From Eumeta japonica (lineage: Eukaryota > Arthropoda > Insecta > Lepidoptera > Psychidae): a DNA stretch of 64,000 bases. Positions 50,600 through 63,082 of this stretch are shown here, piece after piece (positions within the stretch are counted from its first letter, which is position 1; each line of letters opens with the position of its first letter). A model generated the notes under the pieces. The model did not search any database. It worked only from the letters and a program-made list of their open reading frames with translations, and was not told the origin of the DNA. The DNA is taken from assembly GCA_005406025.1 (NCBI GenBank), contig BGZK01000080.1:1-64000 (forward strand). Direction: 5' to 3'. The translations under genes were made by a program, and so were the position numbers.

Positions 50600-51460
50600 A
50601 TGCACAAAGGAAGCTAGGAGCGACTGCGATTTCTTGTTGAGATCATACAAAACGACCGTTCGGAATATACAAGCCGGCGGACAAGGAATGTTCCGCGTTA
50701 TATGCCGTCGAGAACGCGCACGGCTTCATAATTCTTTGAACCTGTCGACGATTGTCGTGTCGTGTAATTACGGAGTCAATTGCACCGTTATAAATTGCAG
50801 TGTACAAAAAGAATGAGGAAACTGCGGGCCTTATCGCACCGCTCTATTTTATCCTGAGAAATGAGTCGGTATTAATTTTTTTGTCGGCCAGCATTCGCAT
50901 ACCTACATAACGGTACTGAAAGGTTCGATTCGCGTTTGAGTACTAACAGTAAACAATTGGTCAATAGCATATTTCCTATACGACTTGTCGTAATATTTAC
51001 ACTTTGTCGATTCCACGGTCCCGATCCGAACAATATTCCCTCGTACGTCCGACGCACGATCGAATTACGCGCCGCGCATCATTCGAAGGTCAACATGCAT
51101 TACCGGTAATAGAACATTATAGGCGGCGCGCCGCTCGTCGTCTACTTAGAGCACGCATTTTTCCTCCTTTCGCATCCCGCGGCGGGGTGTCCCAGAAAGC
51201 GTTCTCGGAAGCGAACGCAGCTAATGCAGCGCAAAGGAAAAGGGGTCGCCAGTGTTTACCCGGAACGTGACGCGGCGGGGCGCGGGGCGCGGCCGTGCGC
51301 GTGCGATGAGAATATCGACTTTTTTGTTGTCGTCTTCGCGGACGCTCTCCCGGCCGGCGGAGCGGGTGACGCGCCGATGTTAACGACAAAATGGACCGTC
51401 CATCTGAGTCGAAACTCGCCGGTTTTGAGGTATCGTCCGAATAGAGGCCATCCATAAATT
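50600..51460. other. Extended CpG-rich island
   Basis: The longest GC-rich block in the window, with GCGGCGCGCCGC, GACGCGGCGGGGCGCGGGGC and CTCCCGGCCGGCGGAGCG. Several overlapping frames on both strands run through it (51004-51270 plus, 51117-51678 minus), as expected where stops are rare, and none shows a known domain. It could be a first exon, promoter or distal regulatory element. Confidence 0.35.
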
Positions 51461-51530
51461 ATATGGTTTTGACACCCCGTTGTCTCAGATGGTATAAAAA
51501 ATGGCAAAAATTTTAAACAGCGCAAATTTT

Positions 51531-52127
51531 GAAAATGAATTCTGAATATGCCGAAATAATAAACAATAACGAAAAATACTAGTATTATTGTGGAAAAAGC
51601 GTGGGTTGCTCTATATACAAAAAATGTGGCACAAAGCGCCCCACGCTTTTCCACACTAATACTAATATTTTTCGTCATTGTTTATTATTTTTTTCGGCTC
51701 ATATTCAGAATTATTTTTCACTTTTTAGTTTGATGTGCTTTAAAAGCGTGTTTTTTAGTTTTATTAAACTATATTTATTTTTCACTTTTTAGTTGGATTT
51801 ATTGTTAAAAATTTGTAATTTTTAACAATACAACAATAGTTGAATTAATAATAATGCTTATTACTGTTACTAAATTCTATTACAAAACAGTAATAGAATT
51901 TAGTAACAGTAGAAAGCCACTTGCTCTCACGCAGACGATACGTGACGAAATTATTCGATCCTGGCGATCCTGATCCGGATAATGAGATAAACTTATCAAA
52001 TTACTGTATTGTTACCGGTTCTTGATATGTGTTTAAATTAAATCTGTTCGTGTAAAGTGGGACAAAATCAAGTCTTAAGGAGTCGGTTACATACATACAT
52101 ACAGGTGAAGCTAATAAAAGCGTGTTA
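51531..52127 (-). mobile_element. Foldback element, copy 2 (inverted relative to 26 kb)
   Basis: Read on the minus strand it starts TTAACACGCTTTTATTAGC and continues with TAATTTGATAAGTTTATC, GTCACGTATCGTCTGCGTG, AGAGCAAGTGGC, a 21-bp palindrome and the large hairpin (TATTGTGGAAAAAGCGTGG and complement). It has only one copy of the unit that is duplicated in copy 1. The hairpin's far arm is truncated near 51531. Confidence 0.75.
51862..51911. repeat. Perfect 21-bp palindrome with 8-bp loop
   Basis: The arms 51862-51882 and 51891-51911 are exact complements around loop CAAAACAG. The equivalent palindrome in copy 1 is mutated to 15 bp. Confidence 0.95.
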
Positions 52128-52919
52128 ACAACAGTTTTTACAATCTATTTTTGTTGAAAATACTTTAAATATTGGACATAACAAAAAACATAAACGTTTT
52201 TTGGTTTTCGTATTTGACGTCACAAAGCTTTTAACCTGCTCTTTGTCGCGCATTGTTACATTTCGTTGACCGCCCCCTCCTCCCGCCCAACGTGTGACGT
52301 AATTTATGGATGGCCCCATATTTATCTTTTACACTTATGCGCCTATGCACTGAGAATTTTTAATATGAATATAAACATTTAAGTGAGAAACATAAAAGTT
52401 TTGAATGTATTTACAAATTCCAGACTAAATCACAATAACCGAAGGCTACCAACGGGACCTTACCCCCAAGGTCACGCCGTCCGTCTGTCCTACTTTAAAA
52501 GATCGCATCGCACGAACCGTAATAGATATCAAGTTACACGTGAACAGTTTCAACGTGTTGTTAAGTTAAATACACTGCCAAATGAAAAAAAATAAATAAG
52601 AGATTAAAAAACAGCATACAGGTTTCTTTAACGTTTTCCAATTTTTGCTCTATCGTTGAAATGGTTATATGTACATAGAAGCGTCGAAATACGTGACATT
52701 CTAATGCAAACTTTAAAGAAAACAAACGACCAGCAAAGCATGAGTTGGGTCAAAGATCCCGAATTTAATGGAAAAAAAAACATTTAACATTTTTTTTTTT
52801 GATAAACATATAGCACAAATATATTGTGTGGTGATACGAAAGTTTCGGTGTAATAGTGACACTAGAATTCTGACGATATTTAATAATGTATCAAACATAT
52901 TATATTTGACTAATAATTT

Positions 52920-52921
<2 letters not shown>

Positions 52922-52951
<30 letters not shown>
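52922..52951. repeat. (AC)n microsatellite
   Basis: Fifteen AC units. Confidence 0.95.
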
Positions 52952-52952
<1 letters not shown>

Positions 52953-53449
52953 TGTTGTGTATTCATAACGACGTTTCTTCATATCGATTTTTCTTTATAA
53001 TATGAAATATGTTCTAATGGCTAGAATATAACCTTAGTCACGGGTACTAGATGTTAGGTGTTACCTTACACGTGTTGTATGTGGGAGGTCATTATCAATA
53101 AACATAACCCACTATCGCGGTATCGGGTTTGAGACATGCGATAAGATATACCGCGTCACGGACACTTCATTTACAAGCGTCGTTATTATTTTTAGCGTAA
53201 GTTACGTAAAAATACGTCCGTCACGTAACTTGACGTATGGTAAGATGGATGCAACAAAAAAAAATGAATACCATTATTTCGAGATGCGGCTCGCTACTTT
53301 TTATGATGAAATGCTCATTACTTACGCGTTTAAATTAGTTGCAAGTCAAATAACGCTTCACGTACTCAACTATGATCGGTCTGGTACATGCAAAAAAATG
53401 TAATACGTATGTATATTATATGAAATCAGAGACCAAATATAATTATAAA

Positions 53450-53569
53450 TAAATGTTTTAAATTGTTACTATTATTTCATCCTTCTTCCTACTATGATGA
53501 ATATTCACATTAAAATGATTTTACCATTCAAAGTCGTTGTCACGTAAAACTTTCGCCCGTCGACTTTAC
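53450..53569 (-). repeat. Dispersed repeat, copy 2 (GGCGAAAGTTTTACGTGAC)
   Basis: Reverse complement of 32329-32458 with one small deletion (ATTCATTCGTATAG becomes ATTCATCATAG) and a few changes at the CGGTATACGGGCG end. Confidence 0.85.
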
Positions 53570-54059
53570 TGTTTAGGAACAGCAAAAAAAAAATGTAGAC
53601 GTAATACTTTTTGTCGATGGTCTAGCAGATTAGCATCTGTGGGTGGTTGCGGCAAAAAAATTACGAAGAGCGTTTCAATGAGAAAAAAACCGAGCCGGTC
53701 GTATGATTGATATTAATAGATAAAACACTATAATACCGTTGGATTACACTCGACAGGGGGCGAATGAACTCGGCCGTAAAGCATTGTGCGCATTAAAAAG
53801 TGTCGAAGATGTCGTTAGAATACATCACGACCCTAAAATACAACATCAAACTTGGATCCTTAAAGAGAATCCCTAAAGTTATAACAATATCATCACGCTT
53901 ATTTATCAAAAGTAACGCAGTGTTCATGAATAAGTATGTTTGTTTATTAAACAATATCGCTAGCTAATATTGCGGAAAAACATCGTACACTTATCCTCTG
54001 TAATGTAGCAGTGTAGGTCCGCAACCTTGTCATGTTGGTTTGTTCAATAGGCCTGCAGA

Positions 54060-54470
54060 CAGTAAACTGGATGTGCAGTAGAGTGTGCCGTCCCTGGTTA
54101 ACTCACATCGGGGACCCTGGCGTTAGTTGTATGGAATGTATGTAAAGAGTTGTCTTCATGATATACGGTTTCAGGATAAAATTCTAAAACGTCCATGTAA
54201 ACAGATAAATGATGAATGTTATTGATCCTCGGTATTGGTAATATTATTGGTACTATTTTGAAGTGAAACTTCTTTATCGACGTGGTGGAGAAATTTAGTA
54301 CAGTATTACAGAAAAGCGTCACGTTTTCTTGCAACGTTTTAGGGCTGTCTGAGTATACCAAAATTGGTGGCGAAACAGTTTAGTATCACTGCTATAGAAG
54401 GATAGGTAGAACTATGTACTATACTTCTACCCTCCCTCTGTTATAGAGGGTACTGGACACACAGTCTTGT
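54060..54470. repeat. Dispersed repeat (GAAGTGAAACTTCTTTA family)
   Basis: Shares a motif with 632-648. It continues with AGAAAAGCGTCACGTTTTC, CTGCTATAGAAGGATAGGTA and ends near CCCTCCCTCTGTTATAGAGGG. The 87-codon minus-strand frame inside has no recognised domain and is treated as part of the repeat. Confidence 0.5.
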
Positions 54471-54939
54471 ATATGTATTAAGTACATGCACACGTTGGTT
54501 CCCAAGCGCGATTATAATTTCTTTACTTAAACATCGTTTAACCGATTTACCTTAAAAATAAAATAAAAATGCTACGACATAAAGGAGTTTCATTTGTACG
54601 TGTATACATAAATTTAGGCAATTTTCTCGTTTGAATTTAATTATAAAGTGAAAATAAAATGACATCAAAATGTGTTAAATATAAAAGTTGAGAAAAAAAA
54701 ACAGAGTATCAAACTATATCATATACAGTTATTTTCATATAAGTTTCTCATTAGAACGAACGAAAAGATGTGACGAATAGCGAACTTTTTCATCAAAGAA
54801 CTTTTCATGGGATTTGGATACTACAACACTTTTATTAAAAAAAAATTATAGTTCAACATGTTGCTAACATCGATACCGAAACAATAAAACCGTGATGTCA
54901 TAACACAATGAATAAATTCATGCCATTAATCACAGTTTG

Positions 54940-55160
54940 GTGGTGGGGTCGACGAACCTCGGGCGACGCGCTGTCTGTCAGTCAAACGGAGCGTCACAGC
55001 TAATAATATAGTTTCTTTTTTTTTTGGTAGCTGCCAAGAGAAAAAAATATTCGCGGCAATTAAAATTGACACACGCGCGTTCGCATTCGCCGCGCCGACG
55101 GCGGGCGATCAAACAGGGGGCGGCCGATGACCACCGTAGCTGGGTGTGTAATTTCATCCC
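54940..55160. other. GC-richer island
   Basis: CpG-rich stretch (CGGGCGACGCGCTGTCTGTC, CGCCGCGCCGACGGCGGGCG). The 137-codon plus-strand frame starting at 55024 begins in it but soon runs into AT-rich sequence coding Phe and Ile runs, so it is not called. Confidence 0.3.
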
Positions 55161-55589
55161 AACTATACGAATTAGGTTCGATGTCCAGATGTTCCCTTTT
55201 AGCCTTTTCAGCGAATGTTACACGTTTTTTTCTTTTGGCACGGTTTCCAATCTCGATACATGGATAAGCAAATACTGCAGCTTGTATAGTTTTCTCGATA
55301 TGTTTATACTTATGGTTTTTTTTTTTTTTGTGTTTACAATAGCAGAAGACCGGTTAATATGGTTCTTGAACTTTTATCGTACGAACAGTATCATTGCAGA
55401 TACAAACATGTCTTCGATGTTTATCCAATTTGTATAAACATGATAGAGAAGCCAATGCGAGTAATGAAGTAAACATGACTTTGCTAACTATTACGAATGG
55501 TAAAATTGTATCGCGACAGGCGCGTTTGGCTATCAATAACGGAATGCTGGCCTCTATGCTATGGTAGTGCAAGTCGAGTGTAGCAGGAG

Positions 55590-55990
55590 AAGCATGAAAT
55601 TAGAACCATATAATGGAGATGCGATCCTGCGTAATGCCTATATATGGAGCGTCCACGACAGGTAGGTAAACGAAGAGTGAAGTCGGAAAATGGTCACTAG
55701 TGTAGAAAAAGGTACGTTGCGATAGTTTGACCACCTGAAAAAGATAAATGAAAGTACAATGAAATAGGAAACAATCTATTGACTGAATCGTGATGGAGGT
55801 ATTGGCAAGAGACGCCCTAGAAAAGTTATGCACATTAACTTGGTATTAAAGAAGGGAAAATTTGGTGGAGACGATCAAAAGATATCAGACGATCAAGAGA
55901 TATACAAATATCGTACAATGTGGATGTCTGGGGTCCGTACCTACCCTTCTAGGAAATGGCGTGAGTTCATAAATATAAATAAGAGAGTTA
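55590..55990 (+). mobile_element. Non-LTR retrotransposon 3' fragment (copy 2)
   Basis: Broken plus-strand frames read FDHLKKINEST, GGIGKRRPRKV and YRTMWMSGVRTYPSRKW. These match copy 3 (57682-57960), which reads FGHLEGMNES, GKVGKGRPRES and YSLPTRG. The order is that of the end of a reverse-transcriptase-type polyprotein seen many times in Lepidoptera. Stops and frameshifts show it is dead. Confidence 0.7.
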
Positions 55991-55999
55991 TAAGTTGTA

Positions 56000-57680
56000 T
56001 GCTAAAATAAAAAAAAAAAATGCCGATTGCAGTCACTGGTTGATTTAAGCCATAGCGAAAATAAATAAATCATAAATCATGCCACAATTATCTTTCCACT
56101 TAAATTCGTTGCAATACTGACACGCAATCTCAAAATGATGTCAATGAAAAAGCAAATAGAAATACACACAAACTAAATAAAACGTTATCTACCCCCAAAG
56201 GCCTCCATTTTCAAAATGCGATTTTTTTTTATATTCTTATTGTAAATGGCTAATTCTAAACATTTTCAGTAAGACCTGCCTGTAATGTACTCATACAATA
56301 TGATCATTATTATCGTATATTCTTCTCAAGCAGACCGGAGGGTCCGTAAATTGAGTAAACGCCATACTATCCTTTTAACAATCTTGATCAATTGTCAGTG
56401 CGATGCCCTTTTTGCTTCCTGCCGAAAATTGGTAGGTACCTATTTAGTCGCGCACGCAACGTAAGATTGTTTGACCGCCCTCGCAGCTAAGACAATAGTT
56501 TGTTGTTAATTTACGATGAATTGGACTAACACGCATGTCAATACTAAAATAAATAAAAAGAAACTGAAAAGATATAATCATTCAAACAAACACAGTTAAT
56601 ACACGGTTGTAAAAATCGTAAACGTGGAAAGAAGTCTAACTCGGTACTAAATTTAAGCAACTGGACGGGCCTACATACACAGGTTAAAGGTTTGAAGAAT
56701 TCAATGGTGATATGACATTACTTTGACCCTTTTTTCAACGGTAAATAAACTTCATGAAATTACAAGACACATCATATTATTAGTAGAAATTATTAATTTA
56801 GTTGCCAGTTTGTTAGTATAGTTTTAGTCGTTGTGTAAGTAATACATGAAAACTAGTACAGTGAATACAAAAGATTAATGAAATATTCAACTCTATCACA
56901 TATCACAGATTTGCGTGTTCAAGTAAACAATTATATCTCGATCGATTATGAAAAAAAAACTACAGTTACAATCTTTTACACCAATATCTGTATAATGGTA
57001 TTGACGAAAGATCGTCACAATTCAACTAAATTTTTTTCAGAAACAACATAATAACTTTTATTATGTTCAACATAATAGCGTCTATCAGAATCATATAATA
57101 TGTTTAAGAGTAGATCTCAACGTTTCTACAAAATTTTGCGGCAACCATAAATGGTTGGTCCTTCGACCCCGTCGTCAAGCGGGAGTTTGTCAACCCGGTG
57201 CCCCGGTTGAGCTGTCAACAGGTAATTAGAGGGACTCGTGTTCCACCTCTTCCCCCGTGTGTTCTTTGGCCGCGAGCCAATTCCGATCATGGAGATCTGG
57301 GGCGGAAAATACCACGAATCTTCAGAAGAGTAAAAATGATTTAGCTACGTATTAGAGCGATCATATTTTGACATTGATTGCTTTATGTCGTTAAGATGAA
57401 ATCGATATTACAATACTAGAATTGATTAAATTCCTTTTAGGACCAGTTAAGTTGAAGATGTTTCAAAAAATAATTATGGTTACAAAGGGAATTTAATTTC
57501 CATCAATAATATAAAGAGATATGTTATTTGATTAGAAGTATGATAAGTAAATAACGTCCAATAATATTATAATAAATGTTGTATAAATTTCTATGATCTA
57601 ATCTTTATAAGTGTTAAAGTAACTGTCTATGGACGTTCTAAATCAGGAAAATTGTTACAATATAATAATAATATAATTAT
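56000..57680. other. Non-coding stretch
   Basis: AT-rich except 57150-57310, which is GC-richer. No exon recognised. Confidence 0.4.
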
Positions 57681-57681
57681 A

Positions 57682-57960
57682 TCAACTCACGCCTCTTGTA
57701 GGCAGACTATAGATTTCTTGGCATATCTCTCTTGCTTCACTAACATCCATTAAGCTTTTCAAGCAAGGACGTCGGTTTCGGGTGTTTAAAATTTGGCCCT
57801 TTTTTAATAGCCAATCAGTACAGTCCGCATGTGATTCCCTAGGGCGACCCTTGCCGACCTTTCCATCACATACGTTCGCTCTATAGATTCGTTTCGTCGG
57901 TCTACTCTCATTCATCCCTTCCAGATGGCCAAACCGCATCTCTACCGTTGCGTTGGACAA
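57682..57960 (-). mobile_element. Non-LTR retrotransposon 3' fragment (copy 3)
   Basis: A 92-codon open frame reads VEMRFGHLEGMNESRPTKRI, YRANVCDGKVGKGRPRESH, LLKKGQILNTRNRRPCLKSL, MDVSEAREICQEIYSLPTRG. It is the best preserved of the three related fragments in the window. The frame is open only because the copy is short; there is no 5' part with a polymerase. Confidence 0.75.
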
Positions 57961-59770
57961 TAGTCCAATCTAATCACTAAACCAAAATCGTAGCGCGCAT
58001 ACCTAGTGCAAAAACAAAGCGGTCACATCGGCATAGACAACATATCGCTGTCCTAACGACTATAGAGCCGGGTCAACGTTAATGGCAAACGATCATTTCG
58101 CACAGTCAAATCCGAACGAGTAACAGGCCACAACGCGGCCTCGTCCTTTGAAATTTCGCTAGCGCGCGAGCCTGAATTGACCATTACGACGGCATTGAGA
58201 CATGAAGTCGTAATGCAGTACGTAACCATCACGCCTTGTATGCCGACGAGGTCGCGCGTCCAAGCCGAGTATGATATCACGTTGTTAAATGCTTCCTTTA
58301 CGATATAATTTTGTTACGATCCGCGGCGGTTTCTGTAAATACGATAAAAGTTTATCTCGCGGTCACCGATATCTCTTTCTCGATCGTATAATAAAAATCG
58401 TCGCCGATCCGTTTTTCTGTTACAAAAATCCCTGCCGAAACAATGAAGGTTTTTATCGGTGTTCAACCATTGATCGAACCAGTCGAATAGGGCACTGATC
58501 AATATTCGACAGCCTTCGAAAGCTCGCGAAAACCTAACGCACATGCGCGTACCGCGAATATTGAAAATCCTTGCATAGGGAAAGATGTGATAATCACGTG
58601 GAACCACGTGTGGAATGTTCTTCCTTACAAATTTACGAAAATTCCAGATGCTATTTTCGATACACCCGATGCGCCATCGATTTAATAACAAGCAGCAGTA
58701 ACTGGAATTTTTTCTTTTATTTTAACATCTCGATTTTTTTACAAACATCCTAGTGGTTAGATGAAATAATAGTAATCGACAATGTTCAGACATCAAAACG
58801 GTACCTAATCATAATCCTTAAGTTAATGTAGGGCCATTACTCGTGAATTAGTCTAACTATTATAAAAATTTACTTAAAGATAGTAAAAAATACCTATATC
58901 ACATTTTGACATGAAAACAAAAAACTTGAAATAGATACACATAAAAATCCTATGGCCATTCGTTTTTTGAGCGCACTTAAATGTAAGTATCCGAGAATAA
59001 AAATCTCGTTTCTTGAAACAGATTCCTACTTTATTTTTCCAGTTCTTTTCTAGCATAAGTGATATTCGCTGTAACATAGAATATATTTGTCGAGACAATG
59101 TCTGATTTATCTATAAACGATATAAGGGCCTGCAATCTCACTGGTTCGGTCCGGTTATCGTGAGAAATGTAATTTTTCCACTTGTCACGATATCAGAACG
59201 CTTCGATAAGGGATTAAGTACGCGTATTGTATTATTAAACGGCGACTTTACGAAAATAGCTCGGAAACACCGATCAATAGACGCGCCGATGCTCCTCACC
59301 GGCGCGTGCGAGTCGAGTGTGTTTGTACCCCGCCGCGATTGACGCTCGGTCGGTGCGATGTTCGGGAAAGTTATTTTCATCGTCTTCTTTTTTGTCGTAG
59401 GCGTCTTCCTCGTTCTTTTTCCCCGGTTCTCGAAAAGCTGACGATAATTCAAGATCGAATAGTCTGTGTAAGCACAGGCATGCTCGTTCGCTTATTTCCT
59501 TGTAAAGTCTATACTATTCGAACTGTATCCACCTGATTGGATTTCTATCACATTCATACAAATACTTATATTCATTATTAGTAAAGAGCTAAATTTTGAG
59601 CTCGCGTACGCAATTGATAAATGCCATCGAAGTAAAACATCCGTCTGGGTAAATAGACATATAAGCTTACGTTTGTGCGTATGCATTTATAAATTAATTA
59701 GTTGTATATGTTCATCATTCAGCATTTAAAATTGACTCTTTATTAGACGTACGTATGTCATGTTAGACAA
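57961..59770. other. GC-moderate stretch, no gene supported
   Basis: Islands at 58030-58700 and 59140-59450 have many CpGs and overlapping frames on both strands (for example a 125-codon minus-strand frame at 58314-58691), none with known motifs. The base composition differs from the surrounding AT-rich DNA. Candidate regulatory islands. Confidence 0.35.
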
Positions 59771-59771
59771 T

Positions 59772-60536
59772 AAAAACTGACCAAGAGCATGTCGGCCCAT
59801 GCTCATTATAGTATTCCGAAGCTATTATTATAAAAAATGCACTACGGGTGAAAAAAGTACGTTTTTTCACGTTTTTATTTTCATGTACATTTTTTTCATG
59901 TTTACCGCACATAATAGTTATAAGCACTTAAACCGCCTATAACTAGAAAAACAAGTAGGTATATCGACTATTACTATTAAAATAGTGTAAACCAAACTGC
60001 ATCAACAAAAGAGAGTATCTTTATGATACTTACGTCCTTTTGTTGAGAAGCGCAGTTTTTCGTCAATACCTCAAAAACAGTACATCTGATCATGTTCAAA
60101 ATAATTTTCAAATAAGCATTTATTAAGCGTTACATTTATTTTTATTTTTAATATTTTTTAGACATACGGTTTAGAAAATAAAGGGGAGACAATATTTCTG
60201 CTATTTTCGGAGCGATTATTTCCGAAATTATTAATTTAATGAGAAATGTGCTTTTAAAAGAACTTTTGAAAAATGTGTCACGCATTGATATTTGCTGAAA
60301 AAAATCGTTTTCAGCTTCTGTTACACGTAAGGAGTGAATGTAAGTATTTATTTTTGTTATTTAATTACCAAACTAAATAGCGAATTATATAAGACAACTA
60401 CATTATAATTTTTCATCGATACACGTTTTGTAGTTTTTAAATAAAATGCCTTTGACACATGGATGGACGGACGGACGGACACGACGAAACTATAAGGGTT
60501 CCGTTTTTGCAATTTTCACTCGGAACCCTAAAAAGT
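59772..60536 (-). repeat. Dispersed repeat with CCGTCCGTCCG, copy 2
   Basis: Inverted relative to 23990-24562. It is longer than copy 1, with the same landmarks in reverse order: GACCAAGAGCATG, GTAGGTATATCGAC, GAAGCGCAGTTTTTCG, GATCATGTTCAAAATAATTT, GGACGGACGGACGG and ATAAGGGTTCCGTTTTTGC. Confidence 0.8.
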
Positions 60537-61246
60537 AGAAACTTGATTGCAGTCAGGTTTTCCTAATCACACTACAGAGGCACAGCTAGGCTGTCACAAA
60601 CGTTTTATTTCAAATATTTAGATAGCTGAATTTCAACATGATGGATACCGTGCTCTATGAGCCATAGACTGAGTTATTTCAACTTTTGTTCACTGGTATG
60701 TGCAACCTCATCACTTTCATTATAATAATTTATGTATTTGTTATGTTTCCAATAAAAAAAAACCCGGCAATTTTGTTTGTCGCGAACAACACGGATATCA
60801 AGAATTTAAACAAAAATAAAAACAAAAGATTTCATTCAACAGATATCATATATATATAAAAAACTAATTAGGCTCGCCTTATCGGTTGTTTATCAGTCAT
60901 GCCCTATTGATAACGAAACGTTTAATTGAATGAGTTTTCGTACAGTCGAAAACAACGGCGAAGGTCAATCGCGTTACGTAAACCTTCATGTAATACAAAT
61001 GTTCCGACGTCTGATTCATTGTTATACATTTTTAAGTGCATCGTCCTTTTTATACTGGTCATTGGATTGTTAATGGGAAAATGAACGGGCGATTTATAAC
61101 CAGAATTTATCATTCTCTCAAAAATGAAACTACCACTCCATGTCGCGACGCCGTAATGTAAGGAGGAACGCTTGAAAGTCATATAAAATATACATTGTAA
61201 CTATTTCTAACTACACATTGCATTAAGAAATAGTGTATCGGTGTAT

Positions 61247-61271
61247 GTATATATATATATATATATATATA
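61247..61271. repeat. (AT)n microsatellite
   Basis: About 12 AT units, 60 bp outside the mariner end. Confidence 0.9.
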
Positions 61272-61395
61272 CACATGATATTTATTTTATGTTACATTTC
61301 TTTAGGACAGACAAGACAATTAGTATATTATGAGGGCTGCTATTTATGTGTCCGGAATATCAAAAAGAAACAAATATCTATCATTCAATATGGTC

Positions 61396-62444
61396 TTATT
61401 GTTTTTCAAAATATTCGCCATAGTGATCGATGAACTTTTGCATTTGCTGAAACCAATTTTTATAGCACTTTTTCCATTCTGATTGAGGTATCTCTAAAAG
61501 TGGTATTTTAAATGCTTCAACGGCCTCTTCGCGGCTCGAAAAACGTTGACCACGTAATTTATTCTTCACGTTTGGGAATAAATAGAAATTGCTAAGTGCC
61601 AAATCAAGGCTGTACGGAGGATGACCCGTCAATTCGATCGTTTGACCTTCCAAAAACCGAGTTGTTTTGGCTGAAAAGTGACAGCTAGCATTGTCACGAT
61701 GAAGAATAATTCTGAGTTGACGGTTGTTCTTTCTTATTTCTTCAAAGACTTCTGGTAAACAAATGATCATCTACCACGCCGAATTAACCATTTTACGATT
61801 CTCTAATGGCACGTTAACCACATGTTTATTTATACCAAAAAAACTGGTAACCATTTTCTTCAGAGTGCTTTTGGTACGAATCACTTTTGTTGAGTTCTGC
61901 TCATCTTTGAACACCCACACCGTTGACTGTTGTTTAGTTTCGGGGTCATACGCATAGATCCAAGATTCATCACCTGTACAGATGTTACAAACAGCTTTTG
62001 ACGCACCGTGATGTATTTTGTTATCATTATTTGGAACAATCGACACGAGCCTGTTTTTTATCAATGCTCAAGTTGTACGGAATCTAATGCGATCCATTTT
62101 TTTTACAGTCAAATTTTCTTGTAATATCCTATGTATACTCGTCATATTTATGCCCAGGGGCGTCTTTATCTCGCAATATGTAACATGAAGATCTTGCATT
62201 TTGTGGTAACAACAACCGATTTAAGGCGACCTGTTCTGTACTCGTCCGTGAGCACAGACCGCCTACGATTAAACTCACTAAACCAGTAATACACCGCGAT
62301 TTTCACTGGCGCTTCATTCCCAAGAGTCGAAGTGAGTTTATTGACGCACTCTTTTTGAGTTAGCCCACGCCCAAAATCGTAATAAACCAACGCACGAAAA
62401 TTTTCAAGAATTAAATCCATATTGCTAAAGACACGCGATTGCAC
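61396..62444 (-). pseudogene. Broken mariner transposase
   Basis: Reading the minus strand from about 62420: the N terminus MDLILENFRALVYYDFGRGL, TQKECVNKL, WFSEFNRRRSVLTDEYRTGR (DNA-binding domain), then a frameshift near 62180, a second helix-turn-helix with LGINMTSIHRILQENLTVKK, another shift, then GASKAVCNICTGDESWIYAY (first catalytic Asp), a stop near 61770, then ILHRDNASCHFSAKTT (second Asp) and HPPYSLDLALSNFYLFP. The residue 35 positions after the second Asp, where mariner enzymes have the third catalytic Asp, is Asn. The C terminus, HYGEYFEKQ, ends normally. At least two frameshifts, a stop and the Asp-to-Asn change mark it as dead. Confidence 0.92.
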
Positions 62445-63082
62445 GCCTCACAAGCGGAGCGTTGAGGTGGTGCTCTACTCTCGACATGTCAAAAAACCCA
62501 GTCTTTCGAAACTTAATTGACTTTTTTTTACTAATATAACACTTACAGGGTAATATGAGTGCACTAATATCAAGTTAAATAATCTGTCTAGCACATTTGG
62601 TATATTTTATAAATAATTATTTTGTTTAATACAGTAAATAATAACATTAAAATTAATCATTGTTGGACGTCCGTCAGTCTGTGTTTATGGATCCATGTAT
62701 GTGGCAGAGAAATTGGTCGAAAAATGTATCTGACCGGAATACTTTTTTTTTATTATATAAAGTTATACCCTGTGCTGATTCCTAGTTAATATTAGCGTTC
62801 TAACTACTGTCGTTTAATTATAATTTACAAAAAACTAAAAAACGACTGTGTATTGCACGCCTCACAAGCGGAGCGTTGAGGTCGTGTTTGTATATCTATA
62901 TTTATATACAAATGAAGATTAGCCTTAAGCCATATGTGAAAAGTTGAGATCAGTGCATGCGCCATTATTAATATCTCACGAAATGGCGCGAAATTTGAAT
63001 TTGATAAATCTTTTTTTAAAATTTCATTATCAAAACTCTATTGAAATTTTTTATTTTAGAAGTTAATGACCGCGGTGAGGCG
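62444..63082. mobile_element. Small non-autonomous transposon nested in the mariner leader
   Basis: The ends CGCCTCAC (62444-62451) and GTGAGGCG (63075-63082) are inverted repeats. They are flanked by the 4-base sequence TGCA on both sides (62440-62443 and 63083-63086), read as the target duplication. No coding capacity. The left 30 bases recur as a direct repeat at 62853-62882. Confidence 0.75.
62853..62882. repeat. Internal 30-bp direct repeat of the nested element's left end
   Basis: Identical over 30 bases to 62439-62468 (TTGCACGCCTCACAAGCGG, AGCGTTGAGGT). Confidence 0.95.

Noticed and set aside
51117..51678. 112- and 140-codon minus-strand frames
   Set aside because: They run through the longest CpG-rich island and then into the foldback hairpin, so at least the second is partly repeat. 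No domain.
55024..55437. 137-codon plus-strand frame with a hydrophobic stretch
   Set aside because: The middle is a T-run coding Phe, composition shifts abruptly from a CpG island to AT-rich DNA, and no family is recognised.
58314..58691. 125-codon minus-strand frame
   Set aside because: Opposite-strand frames cover the same DNA, it has no known motif, and its content fits a non-coding GC island.
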